Of a stretch of DNA of 64,000 nt, positions 8,601-17,850 are shown one piece after another. A program made the position numbers and the translations under genes. Below the pieces are notes generated by a model, which was not told the DNA's origin, did not search any database, and worked only from the letters and a program-made list of their open reading frames with translations. The stretch's first letter is position 1. Every line of letters starts with the position of its first letter. Source of the stretch: JAJRTA01 sp965603125 (GTDB lineage Bacteria > Zixibacteria > MSB-5A5 > GN15 > FEB-12); assembly GCA_965603125.1 (NCBI GenBank), contig CBFDBU010000016.1, forward strand, positions 1 to 64,000, in the 5' to 3' direction.

Positions 8601-9469
8601 AATATGCCTACTACCCGGGCTGCTCCCTGCATTCAACAGCCTCCGAGTATGATATCTCGTTTCGCAGCGTGTGCCGGACGCTCCAGGTGGCGATTGAGGA
8701 AATCCCCAAGTGGGCATGCTGTGGTTCTACCCCGGCGCATTCGACCTCGCATCTCATGGCCCTGGCACTCTCCGGCCGGGTAATTTCACAGGCCGAAGAA
8801 GCGAAGTTCCAAAAGATTCTCGTTCCGTGTGCATCATGTTTTCAGCGTCTGAAAACCGCTCAGTACGAGGTTAGTAATTGTCCAGGTTTACACGAAACAC
8901 TTGAACAGGTACTGGATCGCAAGCTGGGGAATAAGGCCGAGGTTGTTCACCCTCTCGAGCTTTTCATCGGCGAAGAAATGTCGAACCGGATCGCGGATGC
9001 TGTAAGGAAAAGGCTCGAAGGACTCAAAGTCTGTTGTTACTATGGGTGCCTGCTCGCTCGCCCTCCGAAGGTGACGAACTTTGATGAGTGCGAGTACCCG
9101 ATGAGCATGGATACCATAGTCTCCGGTTTGGGTGCTGAGGCGCTGGACTGGAATGCCAAAACCTCCTGCTGCGGCGCCTCTTTGTCGCTTACCAAAAGCG
9201 ATCATGTCTGTAAGCTGATCCGCGATATTTTCCAGGAGGCAAAAGCAGTGGGTGCAAACGCAATCGCTGTTGCCTGTCCTCTCTGCCATTCAAATCTCGA
9301 CACCCGACAACAAGAAACCGAAACGATTTACAAGGAAGAGTATGGGCTTCCAATCTTCTATTTTACCCAACTCATGGGGCTTGCATTTGGTGAATCTATT
9401 GAAGCACTCGGGCTGAAAAAACATCTTGTCGACCCTAAGCCCCTGCTAAGTGAGGTGGGCATAGCATAA
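8597..9469 (+). CDS. hdrB: Heterodisulfide reductase subunit B (HdrB-like)
   Basis: HdrB carries the noncubane iron-sulfur clusters that cleave the disulfide substrate. The 290-residue protein has both CCG domains: ACCGSTPAH with CASC downstream in the first half, and SCCGASLSLT with CPLCHSN in the second. The conserved opening YAYYPGCSLHSTA also fits. All cluster cysteines expected for a catalytic HdrB are present. In a bacterium without coenzyme M/B the natural disulfide or other acceptor is not known. It ends in a TAATG junction with hdrA. Confidence 0.93.
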   Translation: MKYAYYPGCSLHSTASEYDISFRSVCRTLQVAIEEIPKWACCGSTPAHSTSHLMALALSGRVISQAEEAKFQKILVPCASCFQRLKTAQYEVSNCPGLHETLEQVLDRKLGNKAEVVHPLELFIGEEMSNRIADAVRKRLEGLKVCCYYGCLLARPPKVTNFDECEYPMSMDTIVSGLGAEALDWNAKTSCCGASLSLTKSDHVCKLIRDIFQEAKAVGANAIAVACPLCHSNLDTRQQETETIYKEEYGLPIFYFTQLMGLAFGESIEALGLKKHLVDPKPLLSEVGIA

Positions 9470-12400
9470 TGCATGGGGATGTACTTCAGGAACTCGCGGT
9501 GAGCGATCAAAAAACGGAGCATGTGGGCAGTGCGGTAGTACTCGGGGGCGGTGTTGGCGGAATGCAGGCGGCACTCGACCTAGCCGAGGCGGGTATCAAA
9601 GTCTATCTCGTCGACAAGGAGTCGGCCATCGGAGGGGTGATGAGCCAGCTGGACAAAACCTTCCCGACCAACGACTGCTCCATGTGCATTGTTTCACCGC
9701 GTTTGGTCGACGTCGGGCGGCACCTCAACATCAAGACAATATGCGACGCCGACCTCCAAGAGGTCGAGGGCGAGGCCGGCAATTTCAAGGTCACCTTAAA
9801 ACAGAAAACCCGCTATATCGACCTTGATAAGTGCACCGGCTGCGGCCTCTGCACTGAGAAATGCCCGATCACCAGGAAGAGCGAATTCGACATGGGGATG
9901 GCACAGCGTAAGGCTATTTTCCGTCGCTATCCGCAAGCCGTTCCCAGCGGATTTACCATCGAAAAGGAAGGTGTCTCGCCGTGCAGGTTCGGCTGCCCCC
10001 TGGGAGTCAACGCTCACGGGTACGTGGCGCTCATTGCTGACGGGCGCTTCGAAGAAGCACTCGAAGTTGAAAAGCGCCGCAATCCCTTCCCCAGCATCTG
10101 CGGACGGATCTGCCCCGCCCCTTGTGAGTCGGAATGCCTCCGTGGTGATCTGGACCATCCGGTCGCCATCCGCTGGCTCAAACGTTTCTTAGGAGACTGG
10201 GAGCGTAAGAACGGCCGCAAGCCCCTCGAGCCGACCGAAGATAAAAAATCTGAAAAGGTGGCCGTGATCGGGTCCGGGCCGGCAGGACTCACCCTCGCCA
10301 GGGAGCTTAAGCTCAAGGGTTATAATGTTACTATCTTTGAAGCCAATCCAAAGGCGGGCGGCATGCTTATATCGGGGATCCCGCCCTACCGATTACCGCG
10401 GGATGTGATTGAGTGGGAAATTCAGGAGATCTTCGACTTAGGAGTCGAACTCAAGGCCAACACCCGTGTCGGCAAGGACATCAGCTTCGATCAGATAAGA
10501 AATGACTACGACGCTGTATTCGTCGCTACCGGTACCCCCCGCGGGCGCTCGCTGAAACTCGAAGGCGAGGATACGATCAGCGGGTTGTACGACTGCATGC
10601 AGTTTCTCAGAGAAGTAAACCTTGAGGATCGCAAGAGTATCGGCAAGAAGGTCGTCGTGGTTGGGGGCGGTAACGCCGCTATCGATGCGGCCCGTACTGC
10701 ACAGCGCCTCGATACTGAGAAAGTCACCATTGTCTACCCCCGCTCGCAGCACGAGATGCCAACCAACCCATCCAGAGTCCGTGCCGCGATCGAAGAAGGT
10801 ATTGAAATCAAGTTTCTGGCCAACCCGCTGCGGCTAATAGCCGATGAGAACAATAAGCTCTCCGGGGTCGAGTGCATCGGGATAGAGTTGGGTGAACCGG
10901 ACGAGAGCGGCCGCCGGCACCCGGTTCCGGTTGAAGGTTCTGAGTTCATCATCGAAGCCGATGTGCTGATACCCGCCATCAGCCAGGAACCGGACCTGAC
11001 ATTCTTCGGAGATAAACTTCAGCCCAAGACTACGCTTGTGAAAACACTGTCGGTCGACCCGATCACGCTCGAAACCTCCGTACCGGGAGTCTTCGCCGGC
11101 GGCGACGTGGTCTCTGGTCTGGCTACGGTTATCGAGGGTATCAACGCCGGTCAGCGCGCCGCGGAATCGATCGACCGTTACCTGAAGAAGGAAGATATGC
11201 TAGCCGGTCGCGAAGAACCCAGGCAGATCCTCGCGAAGCGTAATATCGACGGCGAACCGATAATTCCGCGCCAAAAGATCCCTGAAATTTCGACTGAAGA
11301 GCGCACCGGTAATTTCGATGAAGTCGAACTCGGCTGGGATGAAGAGACCGCTGTCGCCGAGGCAAAACGCTGCCTCGATTGTGCCGCCTGCTGCGAGTGC
11401 CTGATGTGTCTTGAGGCTTGTGAGGCCTTGGCAATCGATCACAACATGAAGCGCGAAGAGATCATCACTCTGGATGCCGGCGCCATAGTCGTAGCCCCTG
11501 GTTACGAGCTGTTCAATGCCAACAGCACCAAGGAACTCGGCTACGACCGCTTCCCCAACGTGCTTACCAGTCTGGAGTTCGAGCGGTTGCTCTCTGCCAG
11601 CGGACCGACAATGGGCGAGATCCAACGGTCATCCGACGGCGAGCACCCCAAAAACATCGCCTTCATCCAGTGCGTGGGTTCCCGCACGGTGGAAAACAAC
11701 TACTGCTCGTCGGTTTGCTGCATGTATGCGACCAAGGAGGCGATAATCGCCAAGGAGCACCAGCCCGACCTGGAGTGCTCGATCTTCTATATCGACCTGC
11801 GGGCCTATGGCAAGGGCTTCGACGAGTACTACGAGCGAGCGAAAGAAAATGGCGTGCGTTATGTGCGCTGTCGCCCGTCGGCGATCCTGCAGGATCAACA
11901 GACCAAAGATGTGATCATCCGCTACGTGGACGACCAGGGGAAACAGGAGGAGAAACGCTTCAGCATGGCGGTGCTTTCCTGCGGCCTCAATCCCCCTGAG
12001 GGTGTACAAGAGTTTGCCCAGAGGTTGGGCATCGAACTCAATGATTTCGGATTTTGCAAGACCAGCCGCATCGCTCCGGTCGACACGACTCGCGAGGGCA
12101 TTTATACTTGCGGGCCCTTCAGCGAGCCCAAGGACATCCCCGAGACTGTCATGCAGGCCAGCGCGGCCGCCGCCCGGGCCATGTCGTTACTCAACGAGGT
12201 GAAGTGGACCCGCACGGCCAAAAAGGAATACCCGCCCGAGCGCGATGTTACCGGTGAGGACCCGCACATCGGTGTGTTCGTCTGTCACTGCGGCAAGAAC
12301 ATCGGCGGGGTGATCGACTGCAAGGCGGTGGCCGAGTACGCCGAGGGTCTCAACGGCGTGCACTATGCGACCGACAAACTTTACACCTGTTCCCAGGACT

Positions 12401-13947
12401 CGATCACCTCAATCACCGAGACAGTCAAGGAGCAAAACCTGAACCGTGTCATCGTGGCGGCCTGTACGCCGCGGACGCACGAACCGCTCTTCCGCGATTC
12501 CATCCGCCAGGCCGGGCTCAATCCCTACCTGTTCGAGTTCGCTAATATCCGCGATCAGAACACATGGGTCCACCAAAGCGAGCCGCAAAAGGCCTTCGAA
12601 AAGGCCAAGGACCTGGTGCGCATGGCTGTCGGGAAAGCGCGCCTGCTCGAGCCACTCTACGAAGGCGAGCTCAAGATCAACAAAAGTGCGCTGGTGATCG
12701 GTGGTGGCATAAGCGGCATGACCGCGGCCCTGGAGTTGGCTTCCCAGAGATTTCCGGTGCACCTGATCGAGCGCGATAAGGAGCTGGGTGGCAACATGCG
12801 CCAACTGCACTACCTGGTCGACGGTGACGATCCGCAAAAGAAGCTCAAAGAGACTGTCGAAAAGGTGCAGAGCCACGATAAGATAAAAGTCTACCTCGAC
12901 CGCCGGATCGAATCAATCTCCGGATCGCTGGGCAACTTCGAAACCACGTTCAAGTCCCGCAACGGCTCCGAAGGAGAGACCATCAAACACGGCGTCGTAG
13001 TCGTGGCCACCGGGGCCCAAGAGTTCAAGCCCGACGAATACCTCTACGGCCGGGACGAACGTGTCCTTACCCAACTGGAACTCGAAGAGAAGCTGGCGTC
13101 CGGTGTCTTTTCTGCCAAGAATGTGGTCATGATCCAGTGCGTAGGCTCACGCAACGAAGAGCGCCCTTACTGCAGCCGGGTTTGCTGCACTCACGCCATT
13201 AAGAATGCGCTCCGGATAAAAGAGAAATCACCCGACACCAATGTGTATATCCTTTATCGCGACGTGCGCACCTACGGGTTTCGCGAGTCGTGGTACCGCC
13301 ACGCCCGGGACAAGGGCGTGATCTTCCTGCGCTACGAACAGGACAAAAAGCCCGAGGTGACCAGGGGCGAAAACGGATTCGAGATCGCGGTCCACGACCC
13401 CATACTCAACACTGACCTCAAGCTCACTGCCGACAGCCTGGTGCTCTCGACGGCGATAATCGCCAACGACGATGCCGAGGATATCGCTCAATTGCTCAAG
13501 GTTCCGGTAAACAACGACAAGTTTTTCCTCGAGGCACACATGAAACTTCGCCCGGTGGATTTCGCCACCGATGGCGTCTTTTTGGCCGGACTGGCCCACT
13601 CGCCCAAGGCGGTGGACGAGAGCATCATCCAGGCCCTGGGGGCCGCCGGTAGGGCCAGTACCTACCTGTCCAAGGACAGCGTGACCCTGCCGGCCGCCAT
13701 CTCCGAGGTCATCGATGAAAACTGTGACGGTTGCGCCTACTGTATTGAACCCTGCCCCTACAATGCCATTACACTGATAGAATTCATGCATAAAGGCGAC
13801 ATCAAAAAGACTGTCGAGAGTGACCCGTCGGCCTGCAAGGGCTGTGGTGTTTGTCAGGCGACCTGTCCCAAGCAAGGTATCAAGGTTAACCACTTCAGAC
13901 TCGACCAAATCGGTGCTATGGTCGATGCTTTGCTGCTGGAGAGTTAA
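9469..13947 (+). CDS. hdrA: Giant HdrA: two HdrA modules with an inserted GltD/NfnB-like NAD(P) oxidoreductase
   Basis: HdrA is the flavin-bifurcating core of Hdr complexes and usually has ~650 residues in methanogens, but this one has 1492. Module 1 starts with an FAD site (VVLGGGVGGMQAALDLAEAG), CSMCIVSPRL and a [4Fe-4S] motif (Cys122/125/128/132). At ~residue 161 it is interrupted by a GltD/NfnB-like unit with a Fer4_20 cysteine domain, an FAD site VIGSGPAG (~265) and an NAD(P) site VVGGGNAA (~397), closing with FAGGD (~542). A Cys-rich segment (635-651) and the rest of module 1 follow. Module 2 runs from ~928, with GVFVCHCG, the FAD site VIGGGISGM (~1076) and two C-terminal ferredoxin motifs (Cys1419-1429 and 1456-1466). 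It lies directly between hdrB and mvhD. The NAD(P) role of the insert is inferred. Confidence 0.93.
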   Translation: MHGDVLQELAVSDQKTEHVGSAVVLGGGVGGMQAALDLAEAGIKVYLVDKESAIGGVMSQLDKTFPTNDCSMCIVSPRLVDVGRHLNIKTICDADLQEVEGEAGNFKVTLKQKTRYIDLDKCTGCGLCTEKCPITRKSEFDMGMAQRKAIFRRYPQAVPSGFTIEKEGVSPCRFGCPLGVNAHGYVALIADGRFEEALEVEKRRNPFPSICGRICPAPCESECLRGDLDHPVAIRWLKRFLGDWERKNGRKPLEPTEDKKSEKVAVIGSGPAGLTLARELKLKGYNVTIFEANPKAGGMLISGIPPYRLPRDVIEWEIQEIFDLGVELKANTRVGKDISFDQIRNDYDAVFVATGTPRGRSLKLEGEDTISGLYDCMQFLREVNLEDRKSIGKKVVVVGGGNAAIDAARTAQRLDTEKVTIVYPRSQHEMPTNPSRVRAAIEEGIEIKFLANPLRLIADENNKLSGVECIGIELGEPDESGRRHPVPVEGSEFIIEADVLIPAISQEPDLTFFGDKLQPKTTLVKTLSVDPITLETSVPGVFAGGDVVSGLATVIEGINAGQRAAESIDRYLKKEDMLAGREEPRQILAKRNIDGEPIIPRQKIPEISTEERTGNFDEVELGWDEETAVAEAKRCLDCAACCECLMCLEACEALAIDHNMKREEIITLDAGAIVVAPGYELFNANSTKELGYDRFPNVLTSLEFERLLSASGPTMGEIQRSSDGEHPKNIAFIQCVGSRTVENNYCSSVCCMYATKEAIIAKEHQPDLECSIFYIDLRAYGKGFDEYYERAKENGVRYVRCRPSAILQDQQTKDVIIRYVDDQGKQEEKRFSMAVLSCGLNPPEGVQEFAQRLGIELNDFGFCKTSRIAPVDTTREGIYTCGPFSEPKDIPETVMQASAAAARAMSLLNEVKWTRTAKKEYPPERDVTGEDPHIGVFVCHCGKNIGGVIDCKAVAEYAEGLNGVHYATDKLYTCSQDSITSITETVKEQNLNRVIVAACTPRTHEPLFRDSIRQAGLNPYLFEFANIRDQNTWVHQSEPQKAFEKAKDLVRMAVGKARLLEPLYEGELKINKSALVIGGGISGMTAALELASQRFPVHLIERDKELGGNMRQLHYLVDGDDPQKKLKETVEKVQSHDKIKVYLDRRIESISGSLGNFETTFKSRNGSEGETIKHGVVVVATGAQEFKPDEYLYGRDERVLTQLELEEKLASGVFSAKNVVMIQCVGSRNEERPYCSRVCCTHAIKNALRIKEKSPDTNVYILYRDVRTYGFRESWYRHARDKGVIFLRYEQDKKPEVTRGENGFEIAVHDPILNTDLKLTADSLVLSTAIIANDDAEDIAQLLKVPVNNDKFFLEAHMKLRPVDFATDGVFLAGLAHSPKAVDESIIQALGAAGRASTYLSKDSVTLPAAISEVIDENCDGCAYCIEPCPYNAITLIEFMHKGDIKKTVESDPSACKGCGVCQATCPKQGIKVNHFRLDQIGAMVDALLLES

Positions 13948-13948
13948 G

Positions 13949-14365
13949 ATGAGCGACAACGGAGATTTCGAACCTAAGATAGTCCAATTTTGCTGCAACT
14001 GGTGCTCGTATACCGGTGCTGACCTGGCCGGCTCTTGCCGGCTGCAGTATCCCACCAATACCCGCGTCGTGCGGGTTATGTGCACCGGAATGATCCACCC
14101 CAACCTGGTGATCGACGCCCTCACCAAGGGCGCCGATGGTGTGCTTATTTGCGGATGCCACATCGGCGACTGTCATTACATTGACGGCAATGAGCGCATG
14201 AAATCACGAGCGGCAACTATAGAGATGCTTTTAGAGGACTTCGGCATTGAACCGGAACGGTTCCGCCTTGAGTGGGTCTCGGCATCAGAGGCGCCACGCT
14301 TCGTCGAGGTGGTCAATAACTTCGTTAAGGATATCAAGGAGCTCGGTCCCAACCCATTCGCGTAG
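13949..14365 (+). CDS. mvhD: F420-non-reducing hydrogenase delta subunit MvhD
   Basis: MvhD carries a [2Fe-2S] cluster and passes electrons from the hydrogenase to HdrA. The 138-residue protein has the typical IVQFCCNWCSYTGAD opening, the MCTGMIHP middle motif and GADGVLICGCHIGDCHY. All the Cys pairs expected for cluster binding are present. It starts one base after the hdrA stop, so it is probably translated in step with HdrA, its electron partner. Confidence 0.95.
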   Translation: MSDNGDFEPKIVQFCCNWCSYTGADLAGSCRLQYPTNTRVVRVMCTGMIHPNLVIDALTKGADGVLICGCHIGDCHYIDGNERMKSRAATIEMLLEDFGIEPERFRLEWVSASEAPRFVEVVNNFVKDIKELGPNPFA

Positions 14366-14378
14366 AGGAGACACGATT

Positions 14379-14585
14379 ATGGATGAACGGATGGTACGGT
14401 ACTTTGACAGAAAGAAATTCATGTGGGATGGTGAGGAGTATGCCGGCGAGGATAACGCCAGACAGAAGCAAGAGGAATACCGTGCGAAAGACTTTGAGGT
14501 CCAGGTGGTGCCTTACAACGGTAAGTATTTGGTCTATACCCGTCGGGTAGTGACCGAGGTGGTGGTGGAAGGCGCCCCGATGTAA
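14379..14585 (+). CDS. Small unknown protein between mvhD and mvhG
   Basis: This is a 68-residue soluble protein with a strong ribosome site (GAGGAG) seven bases before its ATG. It is charged (FDRKKFMWDGEEYAGEDNAR), has no cysteines, and ends in predicted beta strands (FEVQVVPYNGKYLVYTRR, VVTEVVVEG). I do not recognise the family. Its position inside the hydrogenase structural operon suggests a role in assembly or in modulating the Mvh module. It has no transmembrane segment or signal peptide. Confidence 0.75.
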   Translation: MDERMVRYFDRKKFMWDGEEYAGEDNARQKQEEYRAKDFEVQVVPYNGKYLVYTRRVVTEVVVEGAPM

Positions 14586-14641
14586 GCATGGTAACGAATG
14601 GTTAACGGTTAAAACTACAAACTAACATAAAGGAAAAAAAC

Positions 14642-15574
14642 ATGTCCGTTAAAGTTGCTGAGGAGTGGTTGACCACCTGTGGTGGTTGCGAAATCACGCT
14701 CCTCGACGTGGGAGAGCCTCTCCTGGAGATCCTGCCGGAACTGGAGTTCGTCCATATGCCGGTTCTCATGGACCATAAATACTCCGGGCAGGCGGGTGAA
14801 AACCCGGGCACCCTCGTGATTCCGGAAGCCGATATCGGTTTTATCTCCGGCGGAATTCGGCACGAGGAAAACCGCCATGTTGCCGAGGAAATGCGCAAGA
14901 AGGTCAACACGCTTGTGGCTGTGGGCGCCTGCGCCAACTTCGGCGGCATTCCAGCCCTGGCCAACATGTACACCGTCGAGGACATCATCAAGATGGCCTA
15001 TGACGAGACCGAGACCACCGATGCACACCCGGTGCCGGACGACGACCTTCCAAAGATGGAAGAGCGTGTATCTGCCGTCAGCGAAGTAGTAAAGGTCGAC
15101 GTGGCTCTGCCGGGCTGCCCGACCACGCCCGAGCTTTATGTGCAGGCTATCACAGCCCTGCTCAAGGGAGAGGTTTTCGAGCTGCCGGAGCGCAGCGTTT
15201 GCGACGACTGTCCCATGAAACGTGAAAAGAAAGCGGTTACCGACATCAAACGCCCGCTGGAGAAACCCAATTGGCCGGCAGACAAACCAATTGAAGAGGT
15301 GCGCTGCCTGATGGAGCAGGGCTACCTCTGTCTGGGGCCGGTCACCCACTCGGCCTGTGGCGGTGAAGAGAAGATCCCGCGCTGCATCAAAGCCCACATG
15401 CCTTGTCGCGGCTGCTTCGGACTGATCCGCGAGGGTGCTAATCCACAAGTGGACATGATGACCGCCCTTTCATCGATCGGCCTCAACCCGAGGCAAATTG
15501 AGGATCGCAGAGCAATGTTCAACCGTTTCGTCGGTGCGCAAGGACGGCTCCGTCCATTGCCACAGAGGAGGTAA
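14642..15574 (+). CDS. mvhG: [NiFe] hydrogenase small subunit MvhG
   Basis: The small subunit holds the iron-sulfur chain that takes electrons from the NiFe site. The 310-residue protein shows the proximal-cluster motif TTCGGCEITLLD at residues 12-23, VGACANFGGIPA, and ALPGCPTTPE in mid-protein. Further cysteine motifs lie in the C-terminal third (CDDCPM, HSACGG, HMPCRGCFG). There is no twin-arginine signal, so the enzyme is cytoplasmic, as for group 3c hydrogenases. It sits five bases before mvhA. Confidence 0.93.
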   Translation: MSVKVAEEWLTTCGGCEITLLDVGEPLLEILPELEFVHMPVLMDHKYSGQAGENPGTLVIPEADIGFISGGIRHEENRHVAEEMRKKVNTLVAVGACANFGGIPALANMYTVEDIIKMAYDETETTDAHPVPDDDLPKMEERVSAVSEVVKVDVALPGCPTTPELYVQAITALLKGEVFELPERSVCDDCPMKREKKAVTDIKRPLEKPNWPADKPIEEVRCLMEQGYLCLGPVTHSACGGEEKIPRCIKAHMPCRGCFGLIREGANPQVDMMTALSSIGLNPRQIEDRRAMFNRFVGAQGRLRPLPQRR

Positions 15575-15579
15575 TAATC

Positions 15580-17022
15580 ATGGGTCAGACAATTATAGTC
15601 GAGCCAGGCACAAGAATTGAAGGACATTGCAAAATTAAGATAATGCTGGACGACAACGGCAATGTCGAGGACACCCAGGTGAAAGTGGTCGAGCTGCGTG
15701 GATTCGAGCGCTTTGCCATCGGTCGTCCGATCGAGGAAATCATTCGCATCGTGCCGCGTATCTGCGGCGTTTGTCCCTGGGCACACCACCTGGCGGCTGC
15801 CAAGGCGGCTGACGCTGTTTTTGGTGCGGACATTCCCCCTGCTGCCAAAAAGATTAGAGAGCTGGCCTATATGGGTCACATGCTTCACAGTCACATTCTA
15901 CACTTCTACATTATGGCTGGTCCGGACTTTCTTATGGGCCCGACATCCGACTATACCAAACGCAATGTGCTCGGTGTAATCGAAAAAGCCCCGGACGTGG
16001 CCAAGAAAGTAGTACGTAACCGCTGGTTATCCCAAATGGCCACCCAGAAACTGGGCGGAAAGGCCATTCACCCTGACGTTGCCGTTCCGGGCGGTTGGGC
16101 CAAACCGATCACCGAGGAGGAGCGCAAGGAAGTCAAAGAGATGTTCCGGGAGGTCTACGACTTCTCTATCTTCGGTATGGATTATATCAAAAACCACGTC
16201 TTCCCGGATTATCTCGACTTCGTGAAGAATACCGCTGTCCTCAAGACCGGGTTTCTCGGTCTCACCAGAGACGGGAATATGGAGATGTACGACGGTAAGC
16301 TGCGCATGATGCAGGCCGACGGCTCGTTTGAGGACTTCGATTGCGATAAGTACGCCGACTACATCGCCGAGCACGTGGAGCCATGGTCTTACCTTAAGTT
16401 CCCGTACCAGAGGAAGGCCGGCGGGTTCAGTATGGACCTGGATAACCCACAAGGTATCTACCGCACTAACGCCCTGGCGCGGGTCAACGTTGTCGACAAG
16501 ATCTCGACCCCCAAGGCCCAGGCTGAACTGGAAGAGTTCCGCGAGAAATTCGGCCGACCGGCTCAGCAGACTTTTCTGTATCACTGGGCTCGGCTGATCG
16601 AGATCATCTACTCGGCCGAGCGGGCTCTCGAGCTGGTCGACGATCCCGAGATCACCAGTGAGGATATCCGCCTCAAGCTCGAGCCCAAATCCGGCCACGG
16701 CGTGGGCGTGGTTGAAGCTCCGCGCGGAACCTTGATCCACGACTATACCACCGACGATAAGGGTCTCATCACCAAGGCCAACATCGTAGTGGGCACTACG
16801 CACAACAACGCGCCGATCAACATGTCGGTCAAGAGTACTGCCATGGCGCTGATCAAGGACGGCAAATACGACCAGGGCATCCTCAACCAGGTCGAGATGG
16901 CCATTCGCGCCTATGACCCGTGTCTGTCCTGCGCCACGCATGAGTTGGACGGATCGATACCGGTCAAGATTGAGATCATAAGTTTCGATGGCAAGGTATT
17001 GGATACGCTTACCAACAGCTAG
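15580..17022 (+). CDS. mvhA: [NiFe] hydrogenase large subunit MvhA (group 3c-like)
   Basis: The large subunit carries the NiFe active site that splits H2. The 480-residue protein has the L1 motif RICGVCPWAHH (Cys62, Cys65) and the L2 motif DPCLSCATH (Cys448, Cys451, His454). A tail of 26 residues follows His454 and should be clipped off by the endopeptidase encoded next. The GTTHNNAPINMSV segment is typical of the cytoplasmic F420-non-reducing (Mvh) type. Its company of mvhD, mvhG and hdrABC supports assignment to group 3c. Confidence 0.95.
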   Translation: MGQTIIVEPGTRIEGHCKIKIMLDDNGNVEDTQVKVVELRGFERFAIGRPIEEIIRIVPRICGVCPWAHHLAAAKAADAVFGADIPPAAKKIRELAYMGHMLHSHILHFYIMAGPDFLMGPTSDYTKRNVLGVIEKAPDVAKKVVRNRWLSQMATQKLGGKAIHPDVAVPGGWAKPITEEERKEVKEMFREVYDFSIFGMDYIKNHVFPDYLDFVKNTAVLKTGFLGLTRDGNMEMYDGKLRMMQADGSFEDFDCDKYADYIAEHVEPWSYLKFPYQRKAGGFSMDLDNPQGIYRTNALARVNVVDKISTPKAQAELEEFREKFGRPAQQTFLYHWARLIEIIYSAERALELVDDPEITSEDIRLKLEPKSGHGVGVVEAPRGTLIHDYTTDDKGLITKANIVVGTTHNNAPINMSVKSTAMALIKDGKYDQGILNQVEMAIRAYDPCLSCATHELDGSIPVKIEIISFDGKVLDTLTNS

Positions 17023-17081
17023 TTGATTTCATCTGCAGCAACTTGCTGAAAACAGACCTTGTTCATCAATGCCGTCTCACT

Positions 17082-17100
17082 GGATTATCATCTATAATCC
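17082..17100. promoter_or_regulatory. Perfect inverted repeat in the endopeptidase leader
   Basis: GGATTAT and ATAATCC form a 7-bp perfect inverted repeat around a CATCT centre, 37 bases upstream of the endopeptidase ATG. It overlaps a TATAAT-like box. It could be an operator or simply part of a promoter. Confidence 0.35.
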
Positions 17101-17136
17101 GGTTGGGTAAAAGATATAACCGATAAGGCATGAAAC

Positions 17137-17646
17137 ATGGATAACAAAAGAATATCGCCGTGGTGCACAGCTAAGACACTGGTCTTGGGCTGTGGGAATA
17201 TCCTGTTCGGTGACGACGGATTCGGACCGGCGGTCACAGGCTACCTCAACGATAATTACCGGATTCCAGATGGTGTCCTGATTGAGGACGCCGGCACCGG
17301 TATCCGGGAGATGCTCTTCGACATCTCATTGAGCGAGATTTATCCTTCAACGCTTGTCATCGTGGACTGCGTCGATAAAGGTCGAAAACCCGGCGAATTC
17401 TTCGAGATAGAACTGACCGACATCCCAAAGGAAAAGGTCGACAACTTCACCATGCACAACGCCCCCACTGCCAATTTACTCAGAACCATCAAGGAGGAAA
17501 AGAAGGATATCAAGGTCTCGATCCTGGTGTGTCAATCCAAGATGATTCCTGACAAAATGCAGATGGAGCTCTCCGACGAGGTCAGCGCGACCGTGCCCAG
17601 GATGGCGCAGCTTATCTATGACCGTTTTATCAGCACGGCCCAATGA
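17137..17646 (+). CDS. Hydrogenase maturation endopeptidase (HycI/HyaD family)
   Basis: This enzyme removes the C-terminal tail of the hydrogenase large subunit after nickel insertion. The 169-residue protein has the family opening LVLGCGNILFGDDGFGPAV with its metal-binding acidic residue, then EDAGTGIREML (second acidic ligand) and MHNAPTANLL (the His ligand). The MvhA tail of 26 residues is its expected substrate. A 114-base gap with a palindrome separates it from mvhA, so it may have its own control. Confidence 0.9.
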   Translation: MDNKRISPWCTAKTLVLGCGNILFGDDGFGPAVTGYLNDNYRIPDGVLIEDAGTGIREMLFDISLSEIYPSTLVIVDCVDKGRKPGEFFEIELTDIPKEKVDNFTMHNAPTANLLRTIKEEKKDIKVSILVCQSKMIPDKMQMELSDEVSATVPRMAQLIYDRFISTAQ

Positions 17647-17850
17647 AGACACAGGGGGATCCGCCTCGCTATCGTAAAATACCGGATCGACCTCGAAGCC
17701 CTGAATATCACCAGCCTCCATCATCGGCAGCGCCTGCTGCGCGACAGTCGAGTGAAGAATGACGAGCACGGGAGAAAAGCAGGTTCGAATAAGTATTTCG
17801 ATTGATTCTCCCTTGCTCTACGGATTCGATCAGGAAATCCTCAAAATGCC
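17647..17850. other. Gap after the hydrogenase locus, no intact gene
   Basis: No convincing frame was found here on either strand. The reverse strand reads VLVILHSTVAQQALPMMEAG and onward for about 42 codons, which looks protein-like. It then runs into the antisense of the endopeptidase gene, so it may be another worn remnant. Confidence 0.3.

Noticed and set aside
13228..14163. 311-codon minus-strand frame opposite the hdrA end
   Set aside because: It overlaps conserved HdrA and MvhD motifs on the other strand and has no family resemblance.
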